Source of the DNA: Saccharothrix luteola
GTDB lineage: Bacteria; Actinomycetota; Actinomycetes; Mycobacteriales; Pseudonocardiaceae
NCBI RefSeq assembly: GCF_020859565.1
Contig: NZ_JAJHUO010000033.1
Coordinates: 1 to 64,000 of the forward strand
Reading direction: 5' to 3'
DNA length: 64,000 nucleotides
Made by a program: the position numbers and the translations under genes. This document shows, in pieces, positions 24,303-32,535 of this stretch; within the stretch, counting starts at the first letter, position 1, and each line of letters starts with the position of its first letter. A model generated the notes under the pieces. That model was given only the letters and a program-made list of their open reading frames with translations. It had not been told where the DNA came from and made no database searches.

Positions 24303-24656
24303 TCAGCGGCGCCCTTCCCGTGCCGGGTCGGGTACCCGGGAGAGCAGGTCCTCGGGCGCGGACAGGCGCCAGGCCTCGAAGACCAGCTCGGCCAGCTCGT
24401 CGGCCTCGATGCCGGCCAGGTAGACCACCACCCAGCCGAAACCGCCGGACGTGAACTGCTCCTCGAACACGTCCGGCCGTTCGGCCACCAGCGCGTGCTG
24501 CTCGGACAGCAACTGCTTCAAGCCGACCGTCTGCGTGCGCGGCCAGTAGTAGCCGAACCGCTTGCCGCGCACGCTGAACGAGCTGTAGTCCCCGCCCTCC
24601 GCGCGCTCGACGTCGACGAGCGCGTTCACCATCCGGATGAACCCGTCACTGCTCAC
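24303..24656 (-). CDS. MmcQ/YjbR-like protein
   Basis: A 117-aa small protein of the YjbR/DUF-type CyaY-like fold: DGFIRMVNALVDVERAEG, SFSVRGKRFGYYWPRTQTVGL, EEQFTSGGFGWVVVYLAGI and a helical tail. GTG 24656 overlaps the end of the MFS gene by 11 bp; GTG 24662 or 24674 are alternatives. It is the last gene of the operon flavin monooxygenase-MFS-YjbR under the ArsR-type divergent promoter. Its part in arsenic handling is unknown. Confidence 0.6.
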   Translation of the reverse strand: MSSDGFIRMVNALVDVERAEGGDYSSFSVRGKRFGYYWPRTQTVGLKQLLSEQHALVAERPDVFEEQFTSGGFGWVVVYLAGIEADELAELVFEAWRLSAPEDLLSRVPDPAREGRR

Positions 24657-25896
24657 TGCCACTGCGGCCCCCACGGAAGTCCCGGTCCACAGTGTAGGGC
24701 GGCACGGACTTGAGGGAGACCAGCGCCGCGACCACGCCCAGCGCGGCGAGCACGGCGAACACCGCCGGGTAACCGCCCAGCGTCCCGGCGAGCGCGGTCG
24801 CGGCCCACGGGGCCACCGCGGCGGTGACCGTCAGCGGCGCGTGCAGGACGCCGCTGAGCTGCCCGTAGTGGGCGGTGCCCCAGCGGTCCGTGACGGCGGT
24901 GGCCTGGATGAGCGTGAAGATGCCCCGGACGACGCCCGCCAGCGCGGCGGCGGCGATCAGGGCGAACGCCGGTCCGGGGACCAGTCCCAAGAGGAGGGTC
25001 GTGGCCGCCGCCACCAGCAGGACGCCCGCGGTCCTGGCCTTCACGCCGGATCGCGCGACCAGCCGTCCGTAGCCCAGCCGTCCGAGGACCTGCCCGACGC
25101 CGCCCAGGCCGAGCGCCCAGGCGGCGGTGGTCGTCGAGAGACCGCGTTCGGCGAACAACGGCACCATGGCGACCACGATCGCGTACACGGCCAACGCGCC
25201 GAGGCTCATCGACACGACGAGCAGCACGAACGGGCGGCTGCGGGCGATGGTGGTCGGCCGACGGGTGTCCGAGGCGGCCGGGTGGGCGGGCCACGGCAGC
25301 CGGAGGCCGAACAGGTGCGCGGGCACCGTCACCGCGGCCAGCACCGCCGCGAGCACCAGGTAGGTCTGCCGCCAGTCCAGGTGCGCGGCCAGCGTGGCGG
25401 TCAGCGGGGCGAACACCGTGCTCGCCAGCCCGCCCGCCACCGTGACGACCGTCAGCGCGGCCACCCGGCGGTCCGGGTCGTGCCAGCGGGTCAGGGCGGC
25501 GAACGCCGGCTGGTACAGCACACCGGCCATGGCCACGCCGACCAGCACCCAGCCCGCGTAGAACCACGGCAGCGACCGCGCCGACGCGACCACCGCCAGA
25601 GCGCCGACGGCCAGCAGCGACCCGGTCGTCATCACCACGCGCGGCCCGCGCCGGTCGAGCAGCCTGCCGACCGGCACCCCGACCACCGCGCTGACCAGCT
25701 GCGCCACCGAGAACGCGCCGATGACCGCGGTGTCGGACCAGCCCGCGTCCGCCGAGATCGCGGGCGCGAGCACCGGGAAGCCGTAGAACAGGATGCCCCA
25801 GCTGGTGATCTGGGTCAGGCACAGCACCACCAGCACGCGGCGCGGCCCGGCGTGTCCCCTGAGCACGCCGGGCCGCGCGAGTTCAGACCCGGGCAC
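24646..25896 (-). CDS. MFS transporter of an arsenic-type operon
   Basis: A 416-aa, 12-helix major facilitator. The motif-A-like loop GRLLDRRGPRVVMTTGS follows helix 2 and a weaker copy YGRLVARSGVKART comes in the second half. It is encoded between a flavin monooxygenase and a YjbR protein, overlapping both (14 and 11 bp), and lies opposite an ArsR fusion gene. It is therefore probably an exporter of an arsenical or its modified form. It does not show the conserved features I know for ArsB or Acr3. Start GTG 25896. Confidence 0.75.
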   Translation of the reverse strand: MPGSELARPGVLRGHAGPRRVLVVLCLTQITSWGILFYGFPVLAPAISADAGWSDTAVIGAFSVAQLVSAVVGVPVGRLLDRRGPRVVMTTGSLLAVGALAVVASARSLPWFYAGWVLVGVAMAGVLYQPAFAALTRWHDPDRRVAALTVVTVAGGLASTVFAPLTATLAAHLDWRQTYLVLAAVLAAVTVPAHLFGLRLPWPAHPAASDTRRPTTIARSRPFVLLVVSMSLGALAVYAIVVAMVPLFAERGLSTTTAAWALGLGGVGQVLGRLGYGRLVARSGVKARTAGVLLVAAATTLLLGLVPGPAFALIAAAALAGVVRGIFTLIQATAVTDRWGTAHYGQLSGVLHAPLTVTAAVAPWAATALAGTLGGYPAVFAVLAALGVVAALVSLKSVPPYTVDRDFRGGRSGSEQ

Positions 25897-27199
25897 CCGG
25901 GGCGGTGAGCGTCAGGTCCGCCACCCGCGGCGAGGCGCAGCACCCGCCGGAGGACGCCGGCTCGACGTCGAACACGCCGGATCCGCCGCAGACGCCGGTC
26001 TCCGGCAGCGTCAGCTCGACGTTCGCCGCCGACTCGTGGTCGCCCGCGATCTCGGCGGCCACGCTGCGGACCTGCTCGTAGCCGGTCAACGCGAGGAACG
26101 TGGGCGCGCGCCCGTAGCTCTTCATACCCACGAGGTACACGCCGGGCTCCGGGTGCCGCAATTCATTTGCGCCGTGCGGGTAGACGGTGCCGCAGGAGTG
26201 GACGTTCGGGTCGACGAGCGGAGCGAGCCTGGTCGGCGCCTGCAACACCGGGTCGAGGTCCAGCCGCACCTCCGACAGCCACGAGTGGTCCGGCCGGAAC
26301 CCGGTCAGCGAGACGACCTCGTCCACCGGCTCGAGGCGGTGCCCGTCCTCCGACACCAGCACCAGGCGCTCGCCGTCGCGCTCGACGGACCCGGTGCGGA
26401 AGCCGGTGACCACCTCGACGTGCCCGGCCTTCACCGCGGCCCGCGCCCGAAGGCCCAGCGCGCCGCGCGCCGGCAGCTGGTCCGCCTCGCCGCCGCCGAA
26501 CACGGCGCCCACCGCGCCGCGGCGCAGCAGCCACGTCACGCGCGTGCCGGGATGCCGTTCGGCCAGGTCCGCCAGCGCGACCAGGGCGGTGAGCGCGGAG
26601 TGCCCGCTGCCCGCCACGGCGATCCGCTTGCCCGCGTACCGGGCCTGCTCGCCGACGACGTCCGGCACGCGGTAGCCGATCCGGTCCGCCGCCTCCGGCT
26701 CGCCCGCGGCCGGCAGCCCGTCGCCACCCAGCGGGTTCGGCGCGCCCCACGTGCCCGAGGCGTCGACGACGGCCCGCGCGGTGATCCGCTCGCCGCCCTC
26801 GACGTGCACGGTCAGCGGCTCGCTGTCGCGGCCCGCGTCCACGACCCGGTCACGGCCGCGGCGGGCCACGCCGACCACGCGGGCGTTCACCCGGACGTGG
26901 TCGCCCAACGCCTCGGCCAGCGGCACGAGGTACTCGGCCGCCCACTGCTCGCCGGTCGGGTAGCCGTCGGGGTCGGGCGAACGCCACCCGGTGGGCTCCA
27001 GCAGGCGGCGCGCGGCCGGGTCGACGAGCTCGGACCACTGCGAGAACAGCCGCACGTGCCGCCACTGCGCCACCGCCGCGCCCGCCTGCGGGCCCGCTTC
27101 CAGCACCAGCGGTCGCAGCCCGCGCTCCAGCAGGTGGGCCGCCGCCGCCAACCCGACCGGCCCAGCCCCGACCACGACCACGGAGAGCTCGTCCACCAC
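25883..27199 (-). CDS. FAD/NAD(P)-dependent monooxygenase-like protein (ArsO-type)
   Basis: A 438-aa two-dinucleotide flavoprotein: FAD site VVVVGAGPVGLAAAAHLLERG at the N-terminus, NAD(P) site IAVAGSGHSALTALVAL near 190, VVDASGTWGAP, and a C-terminal GVYLVGMKSYGRAPTFLALTG. The last 35 residues carry a cysteine cluster (VCGGSGVFD, SSGGCCASP) that looks like a metal(loid)-binding tail. Similar enzymes encoded in ars operons are called ArsO; their exact reaction is unsettled. It is first in a three-gene operon divergent from the ArsR-acetyltransferase fusion. GTG 27199 is the start. Confidence 0.78.
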   Translation of the reverse strand: MVDELSVVVVGAGPVGLAAAAHLLERGLRPLVLEAGPQAGAAVAQWRHVRLFSQWSELVDPAARRLLEPTGWRSPDPDGYPTGEQWAAEYLVPLAEALGDHVRVNARVVGVARRGRDRVVDAGRDSEPLTVHVEGGERITARAVVDASGTWGAPNPLGGDGLPAAGEPEAADRIGYRVPDVVGEQARYAGKRIAVAGSGHSALTALVALADLAERHPGTRVTWLLRRGAVGAVFGGGEADQLPARGALGLRARAAVKAGHVEVVTGFRTGSVERDGERLVLVSEDGHRLEPVDEVVSLTGFRPDHSWLSEVRLDLDPVLQAPTRLAPLVDPNVHSCGTVYPHGANELRHPEPGVYLVGMKSYGRAPTFLALTGYEQVRSVAAEIAGDHESAANVELTLPETGVCGGSGVFDVEPASSGGCCASPRVADLTLTAPGARV

Positions 27200-27243
27200 G
27201 CACCTCTTTCATCGGTGTTCCTCGATCGAACAGAGAGCAATGT

Positions 27244-27290
27244 ATCGAGTAGGCTCGATGGATGCAACCATCGACTTCAATCGATAGACT
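27244..27290. promoter_or_regulatory. Overlapping palindromes and leaderless promoter of the second ars locus
   Basis: Three overlapping dyads fill the divergent spacer: ATCGAG-N4-CTCGAT (27244-27259), CGATGG-N6-CCATCG (27256-27273) and ATCGA-N6-TCGAT (27270-27285). A -10 box TAGACT (27285-27290) stands 6 bp before ATG 27297, the spacing of leaderless actinobacterial mRNAs. The sites suit ArsR-type repression of both directions. Confidence 0.6.
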
Positions 27291-27296
27291 GGGCGC

Positions 27297-28142
27297 ATGA
27301 CGACGACGCTGCCCGCGGTGGGCCTCGCGCCCGAGGACGCCTCCACCTACGCCGAGTGGTTCGCCTGCCTGGCCGACCCGACCCGCGTGCGCCTGCTGCA
27401 CACCGTCGCCACCCACCCCGGCGAGATCACCGTGGGCGCGCTGACCGAGGCCGTCGGCGTCAGCCAGTCCACCTGCTCGCACCACCTGCGCAAGCTCGCC
27501 GACGTGGGCTTCGTGCGGCTGCGCAAGGAGGGCACCGCGACCCTGGTGTCGGTCAACGCGGCGTGCTGCACGGGCCTGCCGCACGCCGCCGACGCCGTCA
27601 TGGGCACCATCGTCACCCGGCCGTGCTGCCCGACCGACCTGCCCACCGACGTCACCGTCCGCCCCCTGGGCGACGACGACTGGTCCGACGTGCGCCGCAT
27701 CTACGGCGAGGGCATCGCCACCGGCAACGCCACCTTCGAGACCGAGACGCCCAGCCGTCGCACGCTGGAGTCGAAGTGGCTGCCCGAGCACCGCTGGGTC
27801 GCGGTCGTCGACGGCAAGGTCGCCGGCTGGGCCGCCGCCACCCCCGTCTCCGCCCGGGAGTGCTACTCCGGCGTGGCCGAGACGTCGATCTACGTCGGCG
27901 ACGGCTTCCGCGGTCGCGGTGTGGGCAAGGCGCTGCTGCACAAGCAGGTCACCGCCGCCGACGACGCCGGCCTCTGGACCCTCCAGACCGCCATCTTCCC
28001 GGAGAACCGGGCCAGCATCGCCCTGCACCACTCGGCCGGCTACCGCACCGTGGGCGTCCGCGAGCGCATCGCCCAGCACCACGGCGTCTGGCGCGACACC
28101 GTCATGCTCGAACGCCGCGCCACCACCACCCCAACCTGCTGA
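27297..28142 (+). CDS. ArsR-type repressor fused to an ArsN1/PAT-like GNAT acetyltransferase
   Basis: A 281-aa fusion. Residues about 15-108 are an ArsR HTH (LADPTRVRLLHTVATHPGEI, then VSQSTCSHHLRKLADVGFV) with paired cysteines Cys90-Cys91 and Cys110-Cys111 that could bind As(III). Residues about 118-276 are a GNAT domain very like phosphinothricin acetyltransferase and ArsN1: TFETETPS, VAETSIYVGDGFRGRGVGKALL (acetyl-CoA loop) and NRASIALHHSAGYRTVG. ArsN1 enzymes N-acetylate arsinothricin, an arsenic-containing glutamate analogue antibiotic. The fusion would couple arsenical sensing to detoxification. It is divergent from the ArsO-like/MFS operon. Confidence 0.83.
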   Translation: MTTTLPAVGLAPEDASTYAEWFACLADPTRVRLLHTVATHPGEITVGALTEAVGVSQSTCSHHLRKLADVGFVRLRKEGTATLVSVNAACCTGLPHAADAVMGTIVTRPCCPTDLPTDVTVRPLGDDDWSDVRRIYGEGIATGNATFETETPSRRTLESKWLPEHRWVAVVDGKVAGWAAATPVSARECYSGVAETSIYVGDGFRGRGVGKALLHKQVTAADDAGLWTLQTAIFPENRASIALHHSAGYRTVGVRERIAQHHGVWRDTVMLERRATTTPTC

Positions 28143-28144
28143 CC

Positions 28145-28186
28145 CGCGAGAGTCCTACGTTCAGCACGCGAGAGTCCTACGTTCAG
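28145..28186. repeat. Two direct copies of a 20-bp repeat
   Basis: CGCGAGAGTCCTACGTTCAG occurs at 28145-28164 and again at 28167-28186 (22-bp period), flanked by GACC on the left and GGACC on the right. It begins 3 bp after the fusion gene stop. It looks like an interspersed intergenic repeat unit rather than coding sequence. No further copy was seen in the window. Confidence 0.7.
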
Positions 28187-28304
28187 GACCCTTGAATTCA
28201 ACACTCAGAACGGCCGGCGGCCACGATCGTGTCCGCCGGTGTGCGGCGTCGGACCTGGTGGGTGACACTGGGTTCGACGTGATCCGTCTACAAGGGACGG
28301 TCGC

Positions 28305-29288
28305 TTGCCGTTGCGCGCCGAGTCGGGGTTCCCCGAGCTGATCCGACCCATGCTGGCCTCGCCGGGGCAACTCCCGCCAGGGTCCGGGTGGGCGTTCGAG
28401 TTCAAATGGGACGGTGTCCGCACGGTCACCTACGCGCGCGGTGGGCGGGTGCGCGCGATGACCCGGAACGACCTGGAGGTGTCCGCGACCTACCCGGAGG
28501 TACGGGCGCTGTCCGCCCTCCTGGGTGATCACGAGGCCGTGCTGGACGGTGAGATCGTCGCTCTGGGCGCACGCAAGCAGCCGGACTTCGGGCGGCTCCA
28601 GTCCCGGATGCACGTGGCCCGACCGGGTGACGACCTGCTGGCCCGCGTGCCGGTCGTGTACTACGTGTTCGACCTGCTGCACCTGGACGGCCGGTCGCTG
28701 CTCGGCGCGTCCTACGCGGAACGGCGGCAGGAGCTGGCGGCGCTGGGACTGGGCGGCCAGGCGGAGGTGCGCGTACCGCCGTCGTTCAGCGAGGTGCACG
28801 GCGAGGACGTGCTCGCGGTGGCCGAGGACTACGGGCTGGAAGGCGTGGTCGCGAAACGGGTCACCTCGCGCTACGAGCCGGGGCGGCGTTCGGCGGCGTG
28901 GGTGAAGGTGCCGTTGGTGCGCACGCAGGAGGTGCTGATCGGCGGTTGGCGACCCGGTGACGGTCGCCGTGCGGGCACGATCGGGTCACTGCTGCTCGGT
29001 GTGCGGTGTGACGACGGGGTGCACTACGTGGGCAAGGTCGGCACCGGGTTCACCCACTCGGCGTTGCTCGACCTCCAGCAGCGGCTGCGGCCGTTGGAGC
29101 GCGCGGAGTCGCCGTTCGTCGACGCGGTGCCCGCCGATCACGCCCGCCGCGCGCACTGGGTGCGGCCGGAACTGGTCGGCGAGGTCGAGTACCGGGCCTG
29201 GACCACCGACCGGCGGTTGCGCCACTCGTCGTGGCGCGGGCTGCGGCCGGACAAGGATCCCGACGACGTCCGGATGCCGGCGCCGTGA
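28305..29288 (+). CDS. ATP-dependent DNA ligase (LigC/LigD-ligase type)
   Basis: A 327-aa two-domain ligase. Adenylation domain: motif I EFKWDGVR with the nucleotidyl lysine, LDGEIVAL (motif III region), FDLLHLDGRSL, LEGVVAKR (motif IV), WVKVPLV (motif V). The C-terminal OB fold begins at GGWRPGDGRRAGTIGSLLLG. The size fits stand-alone actinobacterial ligases of non-homologous end joining or base-excision repair; no Ku gene is nearby. TTG 28305 follows AAGGGA by 6 bp and is the only reasonable start. Confidence 0.9.
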   Translation: MPLRAESGFPELIRPMLASPGQLPPGSGWAFEFKWDGVRTVTYARGGRVRAMTRNDLEVSATYPEVRALSALLGDHEAVLDGEIVALGARKQPDFGRLQSRMHVARPGDDLLARVPVVYYVFDLLHLDGRSLLGASYAERRQELAALGLGGQAEVRVPPSFSEVHGEDVLAVAEDYGLEGVVAKRVTSRYEPGRRSAAWVKVPLVRTQEVLIGGWRPGDGRRAGTIGSLLLGVRCDDGVHYVGKVGTGFTHSALLDLQQRLRPLERAESPFVDAVPADHARRAHWVRPELVGEVEYRAWTTDRRLRHSSWRGLRPDKDPDDVRMPAP

Positions 29289-29345
29289 ATTGTCGGTGCT
29301 CCCTGTTACCGTCCGCGCCGATCCGATCGACAGGGGGAAGGACCG

Positions 29346-29828
29346 GTGGACGACGACGAGAAGTCGGCGCTGGCGACGTTCTTGGACGCGCAGCGGGGTG
29401 CCGTGCTGGCGATCCTCGACGGCCTCGACGAGGAAGCGCTGACGACCGCGGTGCTGCCGTCCGGCTGGACGCCGCTCGCCTTGGTCGAGCACCTCGGTTA
29501 CGCCGAGCGGCACTGGTTCCAGGAAGTCCTCCAGGGCCACGCCGACGCGTTACCGTGGCCGGACGACCCCGCGCCGTTCACCACGCCCCGGTCATCGGCC
29601 GAGGTCTTCGCCTTCTACCGGGACCAGCGGGAGCGGTCGAACGCCATCCTCGCCTCCACACCGCTGACCACCCGCCCGGCCGCGCGGCACCCCGACGAGC
29701 TCGGCGACGAGACCACCGACCTGCGCCGGATCGTCCTGCACATGATCGAGGAGACCGCGCGCCACGCCGGCCACCTCGACATCTGGCGGGAGTTGCTCGA
29801 CGGCAAGACGGGGCTGGGTCCGCGCTGA
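29346..29828 (+). CDS. DinB/DUF664 protein, probable mycothiol transferase
   Basis: A 160-aa four-helix-bundle protein. The three metal-ligand positions are seen in LVEHLGYAERHWF and ETARHAGHLDIWREL (H-x3-H pattern). DUF664 members in mycothiol-making actinobacteria are thiol transferases or isomerases. GTG 29346 follows AGGGGGAAG. It stands alone after the ligase gene and is followed by the homopolymer stretch. Confidence 0.8.
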   Translation: MDDDEKSALATFLDAQRGAVLAILDGLDEEALTTAVLPSGWTPLALVEHLGYAERHWFQEVLQGHADALPWPDDPAPFTTPRSSAEVFAFYRDQRERSNAILASTPLTTRPAARHPDELGDETTDLRRIVLHMIEETARHAGHLDIWRELLDGKTGLGPR

Positions 29829-29842
29829 CGGAGCACAGCGGT

Positions 29843-29960
29843 GCGCGGGGGGGGGGGGGGGCGCGCCCCGCCCCCCCCCCCCCCGGGGGGGGGGGGGCGG
29901 GGGGGGCGGGCCGGCGGGGGGGGGGGGGGGGGGGGGGCCCCCCCCCCGCCCCGCCCGCGG
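29843..29960. other. Homopolymeric G/C stretch, probable assembly or sequencing artefact
   Basis: About 118 bp made almost only of G and C runs, including 15 G (29847-29861), 14 C, 13 G and a run of 22 G (29916-29937) followed by 10 C. It lies exactly between two convergent genes, where a terminator hairpin is expected. Natural DNA of this kind is very unusual. The true sequence is probably a strong hairpin that could not be read. Confidence 0.65.
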
Positions 29961-29967
29961 ATCGGGG

Positions 29968-32202
29968 CTAGCGGACGTAGATGTTCGGTTGCGGCGGGGT
30001 GCTCATGCCGCCGCCGAGGAAGAAGCTCGGGTGCGGCGGCTGGTTGTAGGCGGTGTTCTGCCACGCGATGGCCACGCGGTACTGGGCGTCGTGCATCAGG
30101 GTGTGGATCCGCCGGTCGGTCTGCGTGGTGGTGGCGTAGATGCGCAGCGCGGCGTTGTCGTCGCGCGGCAGGATGACCTCCTCGCGCCAGTCGCCGAACA
30201 GGTCACCGGACAGCGACGGCGTCGACTTGGTGCCGTTGACGGAGTGTGCTCCGGTGCCGGTGAGCAGGCGGGTGTCACCGCCGGTGCCGTACTTGTCGAC
30301 GTGGTTGCCGTCCAGCAGCTCCCGCACCGGGTCGGCGTCCCACCAGGCGAGGAAGTTCGCGCTGCCCGGGCTGCGCCCGACGTTGCCACCGGAGCCGTTG
30401 AACAGGTTGCCCAGCCCGGTGCCCCGGCCCCAGAACTCGGCTCCGGCGTTCCCGGCGTACACGTCGCCGGCCGCGCCGCGGGCAGGGCCCTCGCAGCTGC
30501 ACGTGTTGTTCTTCTGCATGATGGTGGCGCCGCTGTTGGCGTCGCGCAGGGTCGCGGCTGCGCCGGAGCTCTGCTCGTGGATCTGCCAGATCTCCTGGCC
30601 CGGACGGCTCGGGATGAAATCGCCGACGTGCAAGGCGTCACCGTGGGCGTAGAAGTTGGTGGTGTACCGCCCGGTGCCGTTGGCGTTGATGGTCATGCCG
30701 CCGTAGATGATCTCGTCGGTGCCGTTGCCGTCGACGTCCGCGATGGACAGGGAGTGCGTGCCGCGGCCGGTCCACTGGTTGCCGGCGGAGCCGGAGTCGA
30801 ACTTCCAGCGCCGGGTGAGCTGCCCGTTGCGGAAGTCCCACGCCGCGATCGTGCTCTTGGCGTAGTACCCGCGGCCCATGATGATGCTGGGGCGCTGCCC
30901 GTCCAGGTACGCGGTGCCGGCCAGGAACCGGTCGCCCCGGTTGCCGTTGCAGTCGCCCCAGTCGCAGATGTTGCCGCGGGCCGGCTCGAACGGCACCGTG
31001 GACATGGCGGCGCCGGTGAGGCCGTTGAACACGGTCAGGTACTCGGGTCCGGTGATGATGTAGCCGGAGGAGTTGCGGTGGTCGGCACTGCCGTTGCCGA
31101 TCACCTGACCCGTGCCGGACACCGTGCCGTCGCCCGTCTTGACCGCCAGCTCGGCCCGGCCGTCACCGTCGTAGTCGTACACCTGGAACTGGGTGTAGTG
31201 CGCGCCGGCGCGGATGTTGCGGCCCAGGTTGACCCGCCACAGCCGCTGTCCGTTGAGCTTGTAGGCGTCGAGGTAGACGTTGCTGGTGACGCCGGACTGG
31301 GAGTTGTCCTTCTGGTCGCTGGGATCCCACTTGAGGAAGATCTCGTACTGGCCGTCGCCGTCCGCGTCGCCGACGCTCGCGTCACCGGCCGTGTAGGTGC
31401 TCCCCGGCCGGGAGATCGGCACGTCCAGGTAGTTGCCGCCGGTGAAGCGCAGTGACGGCGCGGACGGCTCCTTCTCCACCCCGTCCTCGACCGCGCGGAC
31501 CGTGTACGAGGCGTCTCCCGCTGCCCCGGAGTCCAGGTAGTTGGTGGAGTTGGTGACGGGGGAGGAGTTCAGCTTCGTCGTACCCCGGTAGACGTTGAAC
31601 CCGGTCGAGGCCGACTCGGTACCGAGCAGTCGCCACGAGACCAGGTTGCCGGTCCCGGAACGCACGCTCACCAGGCCCCGGTCGAGGTCCTCCATCTGCT
31701 TGCCGGTGGGCGGGGTGCCCGTGACGTCGGTTTCGAGGTAGTCGACGTTCGCCAGGCCGGCCGCGGTGGTCGGGCTCAACCGGATCGTGTTCGTGCCGGC
31801 GACCACCGCCACGGTGAGCGTCTTCGTGACCCACGTGGTCCAGGCGCCGGTCGGGTCGAACGCGGTGGCGGAGTGGACGACCGCACCGTTGACCAGCACG
31901 TCGGCCGGGCGGTTGGCGGTCGCTCCGTTGGCGTACCGGACGCCGATGGTCACCGAGCCCGCCGCGGCCGCCGTGACGGTGAACTGCGATGACGCCCCGA
32001 CGGCGTTGTCCGCGTTGCAGAACCCGCTGCCGGAATAGCCGGTGTGGTTGGACTCGATGACGCCGGCACAGGTGGCCGGTGTGGTTTCGGCCTCGTAGCG
32101 CGTCGGGGCCGCCGAAGCCGGGGAAGTGACGACACCGCTCCCGGCGACGGTCAGGGCGACGCCGGCAGCGAGCAGCGCGGCGCGCCGCCTGTTTCTGAGC
32201 AT
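29968..32202 (-). CDS. Secreted rhamnogalacturonan lyase (PL11) with CBM35-like module
   Basis: A 744-aa secreted enzyme. The signal peptide (AALLAAGVALTVAGSGVVTSPASA) is followed by a CBM35/CBM6-like domain (YEAETTPATCAGVIE through NVDYLETDV, about residues 35-160) and a short Fn3-like part. The beta-propeller lyase domain comes last, with many calcium-type D-x-D-x-D-G loops (DADGDGQYEIFLKWD, YDYDGDGRAELAVKTGDG, DVDGNGTDEIIYGG). It cleaves the rhamnogalacturonan I pectin backbone by beta-elimination. ATG 32202 fits the signal peptide. Three LacI-type palindromes lie upstream, pointing to sugar-dependent repression. Confidence 0.9.
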   Translation of the reverse strand: MLRNRRRAALLAAGVALTVAGSGVVTSPASAAPTRYEAETTPATCAGVIESNHTGYSGSGFCNADNAVGASSQFTVTAAAAGSVTIGVRYANGATANRPADVLVNGAVVHSATAFDPTGAWTTWVTKTLTVAVVAGTNTIRLSPTTAAGLANVDYLETDVTGTPPTGKQMEDLDRGLVSVRSGTGNLVSWRLLGTESASTGFNVYRGTTKLNSSPVTNSTNYLDSGAAGDASYTVRAVEDGVEKEPSAPSLRFTGGNYLDVPISRPGSTYTAGDASVGDADGDGQYEIFLKWDPSDQKDNSQSGVTSNVYLDAYKLNGQRLWRVNLGRNIRAGAHYTQFQVYDYDGDGRAELAVKTGDGTVSGTGQVIGNGSADHRNSSGYIITGPEYLTVFNGLTGAAMSTVPFEPARGNICDWGDCNGNRGDRFLAGTAYLDGQRPSIIMGRGYYAKSTIAAWDFRNGQLTRRWKFDSGSAGNQWTGRGTHSLSIADVDGNGTDEIIYGGMTINANGTGRYTTNFYAHGDALHVGDFIPSRPGQEIWQIHEQSSGAAATLRDANSGATIMQKNNTCSCEGPARGAAGDVYAGNAGAEFWGRGTGLGNLFNGSGGNVGRSPGSANFLAWWDADPVRELLDGNHVDKYGTGGDTRLLTGTGAHSVNGTKSTPSLSGDLFGDWREEVILPRDDNAALRIYATTTQTDRRIHTLMHDAQYRVAIAWQNTAYNQPPHPSFFLGGGMSTPPQPNIYVR

Positions 32203-32421
32203 GACGAACCTCCAGTGGGGAAGTCGAACGACATGGGGTGCCGGTGGTCGAACCGGTGTCGGCGTCGTGCTCGGGCCGACCACCGGGCGCCATGAGAAGG
32301 CGCGGCCACCGTGCGGCTGCGGCGCTAGCAGCAGACTCGGTGGTCCCTGCGTCGTGAGGTCGTCACGGCGGTGGTTCGCACTCTGACAAAGATGGTGAGC
32401 ACCGTTGCTCCTTCGTCGGTT

Positions 32422-32437
32422 CTGGGAACGCTCCCAG
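32422..32437. promoter_or_regulatory. LacI/CebR-type operator
   Basis: CTGGGAACGCTCCCAG is a palindrome with arms CTGGGA/TCCCAG and is close to the CebR consensus TGGGAGCGCTCCCA. It lies 220 bp upstream of the rhamnogalacturonan lyase start. Confidence 0.6.
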
Positions 32438-32487
32438 ACGTGGCCGGGCTGGTCCTGCGGCGAGGCTGCGCGAGGTGAGCCCGGTGT

Positions 32488-32501
32488 TTGAAACGATTCA
32501 A
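32488..32501. promoter_or_regulatory. LacI-type operator, possibly rhamnose-related
   Basis: TTGAAACGATTCAA has arms TTGAA/TTCAA and a central CG-like core. Sites of the type TGAATCGATTCA are used by LacI-family rhamnose regulators, which would fit a rhamnogalacturonan lyase. Confidence 0.5.
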
Positions 32502-32519
32502 TTATCGTCACACGCGTGC

Positions 32520-32535
32520 TGGAAAGCGCTATCCA
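32520..32535. promoter_or_regulatory. Third LacI-type palindrome
   Basis: TGGAAAGCGCTATCCA is a near-palindrome (14 of 16 positions) with an AGCGCT core typical of LacI-family boxes, 19 bp from the previous one. Confidence 0.45.

Noticed and set aside
28145..28186. CRISPR array
   Set aside because: Only two copies with a 2-bp gap; no spacers of normal length and no cas genes.
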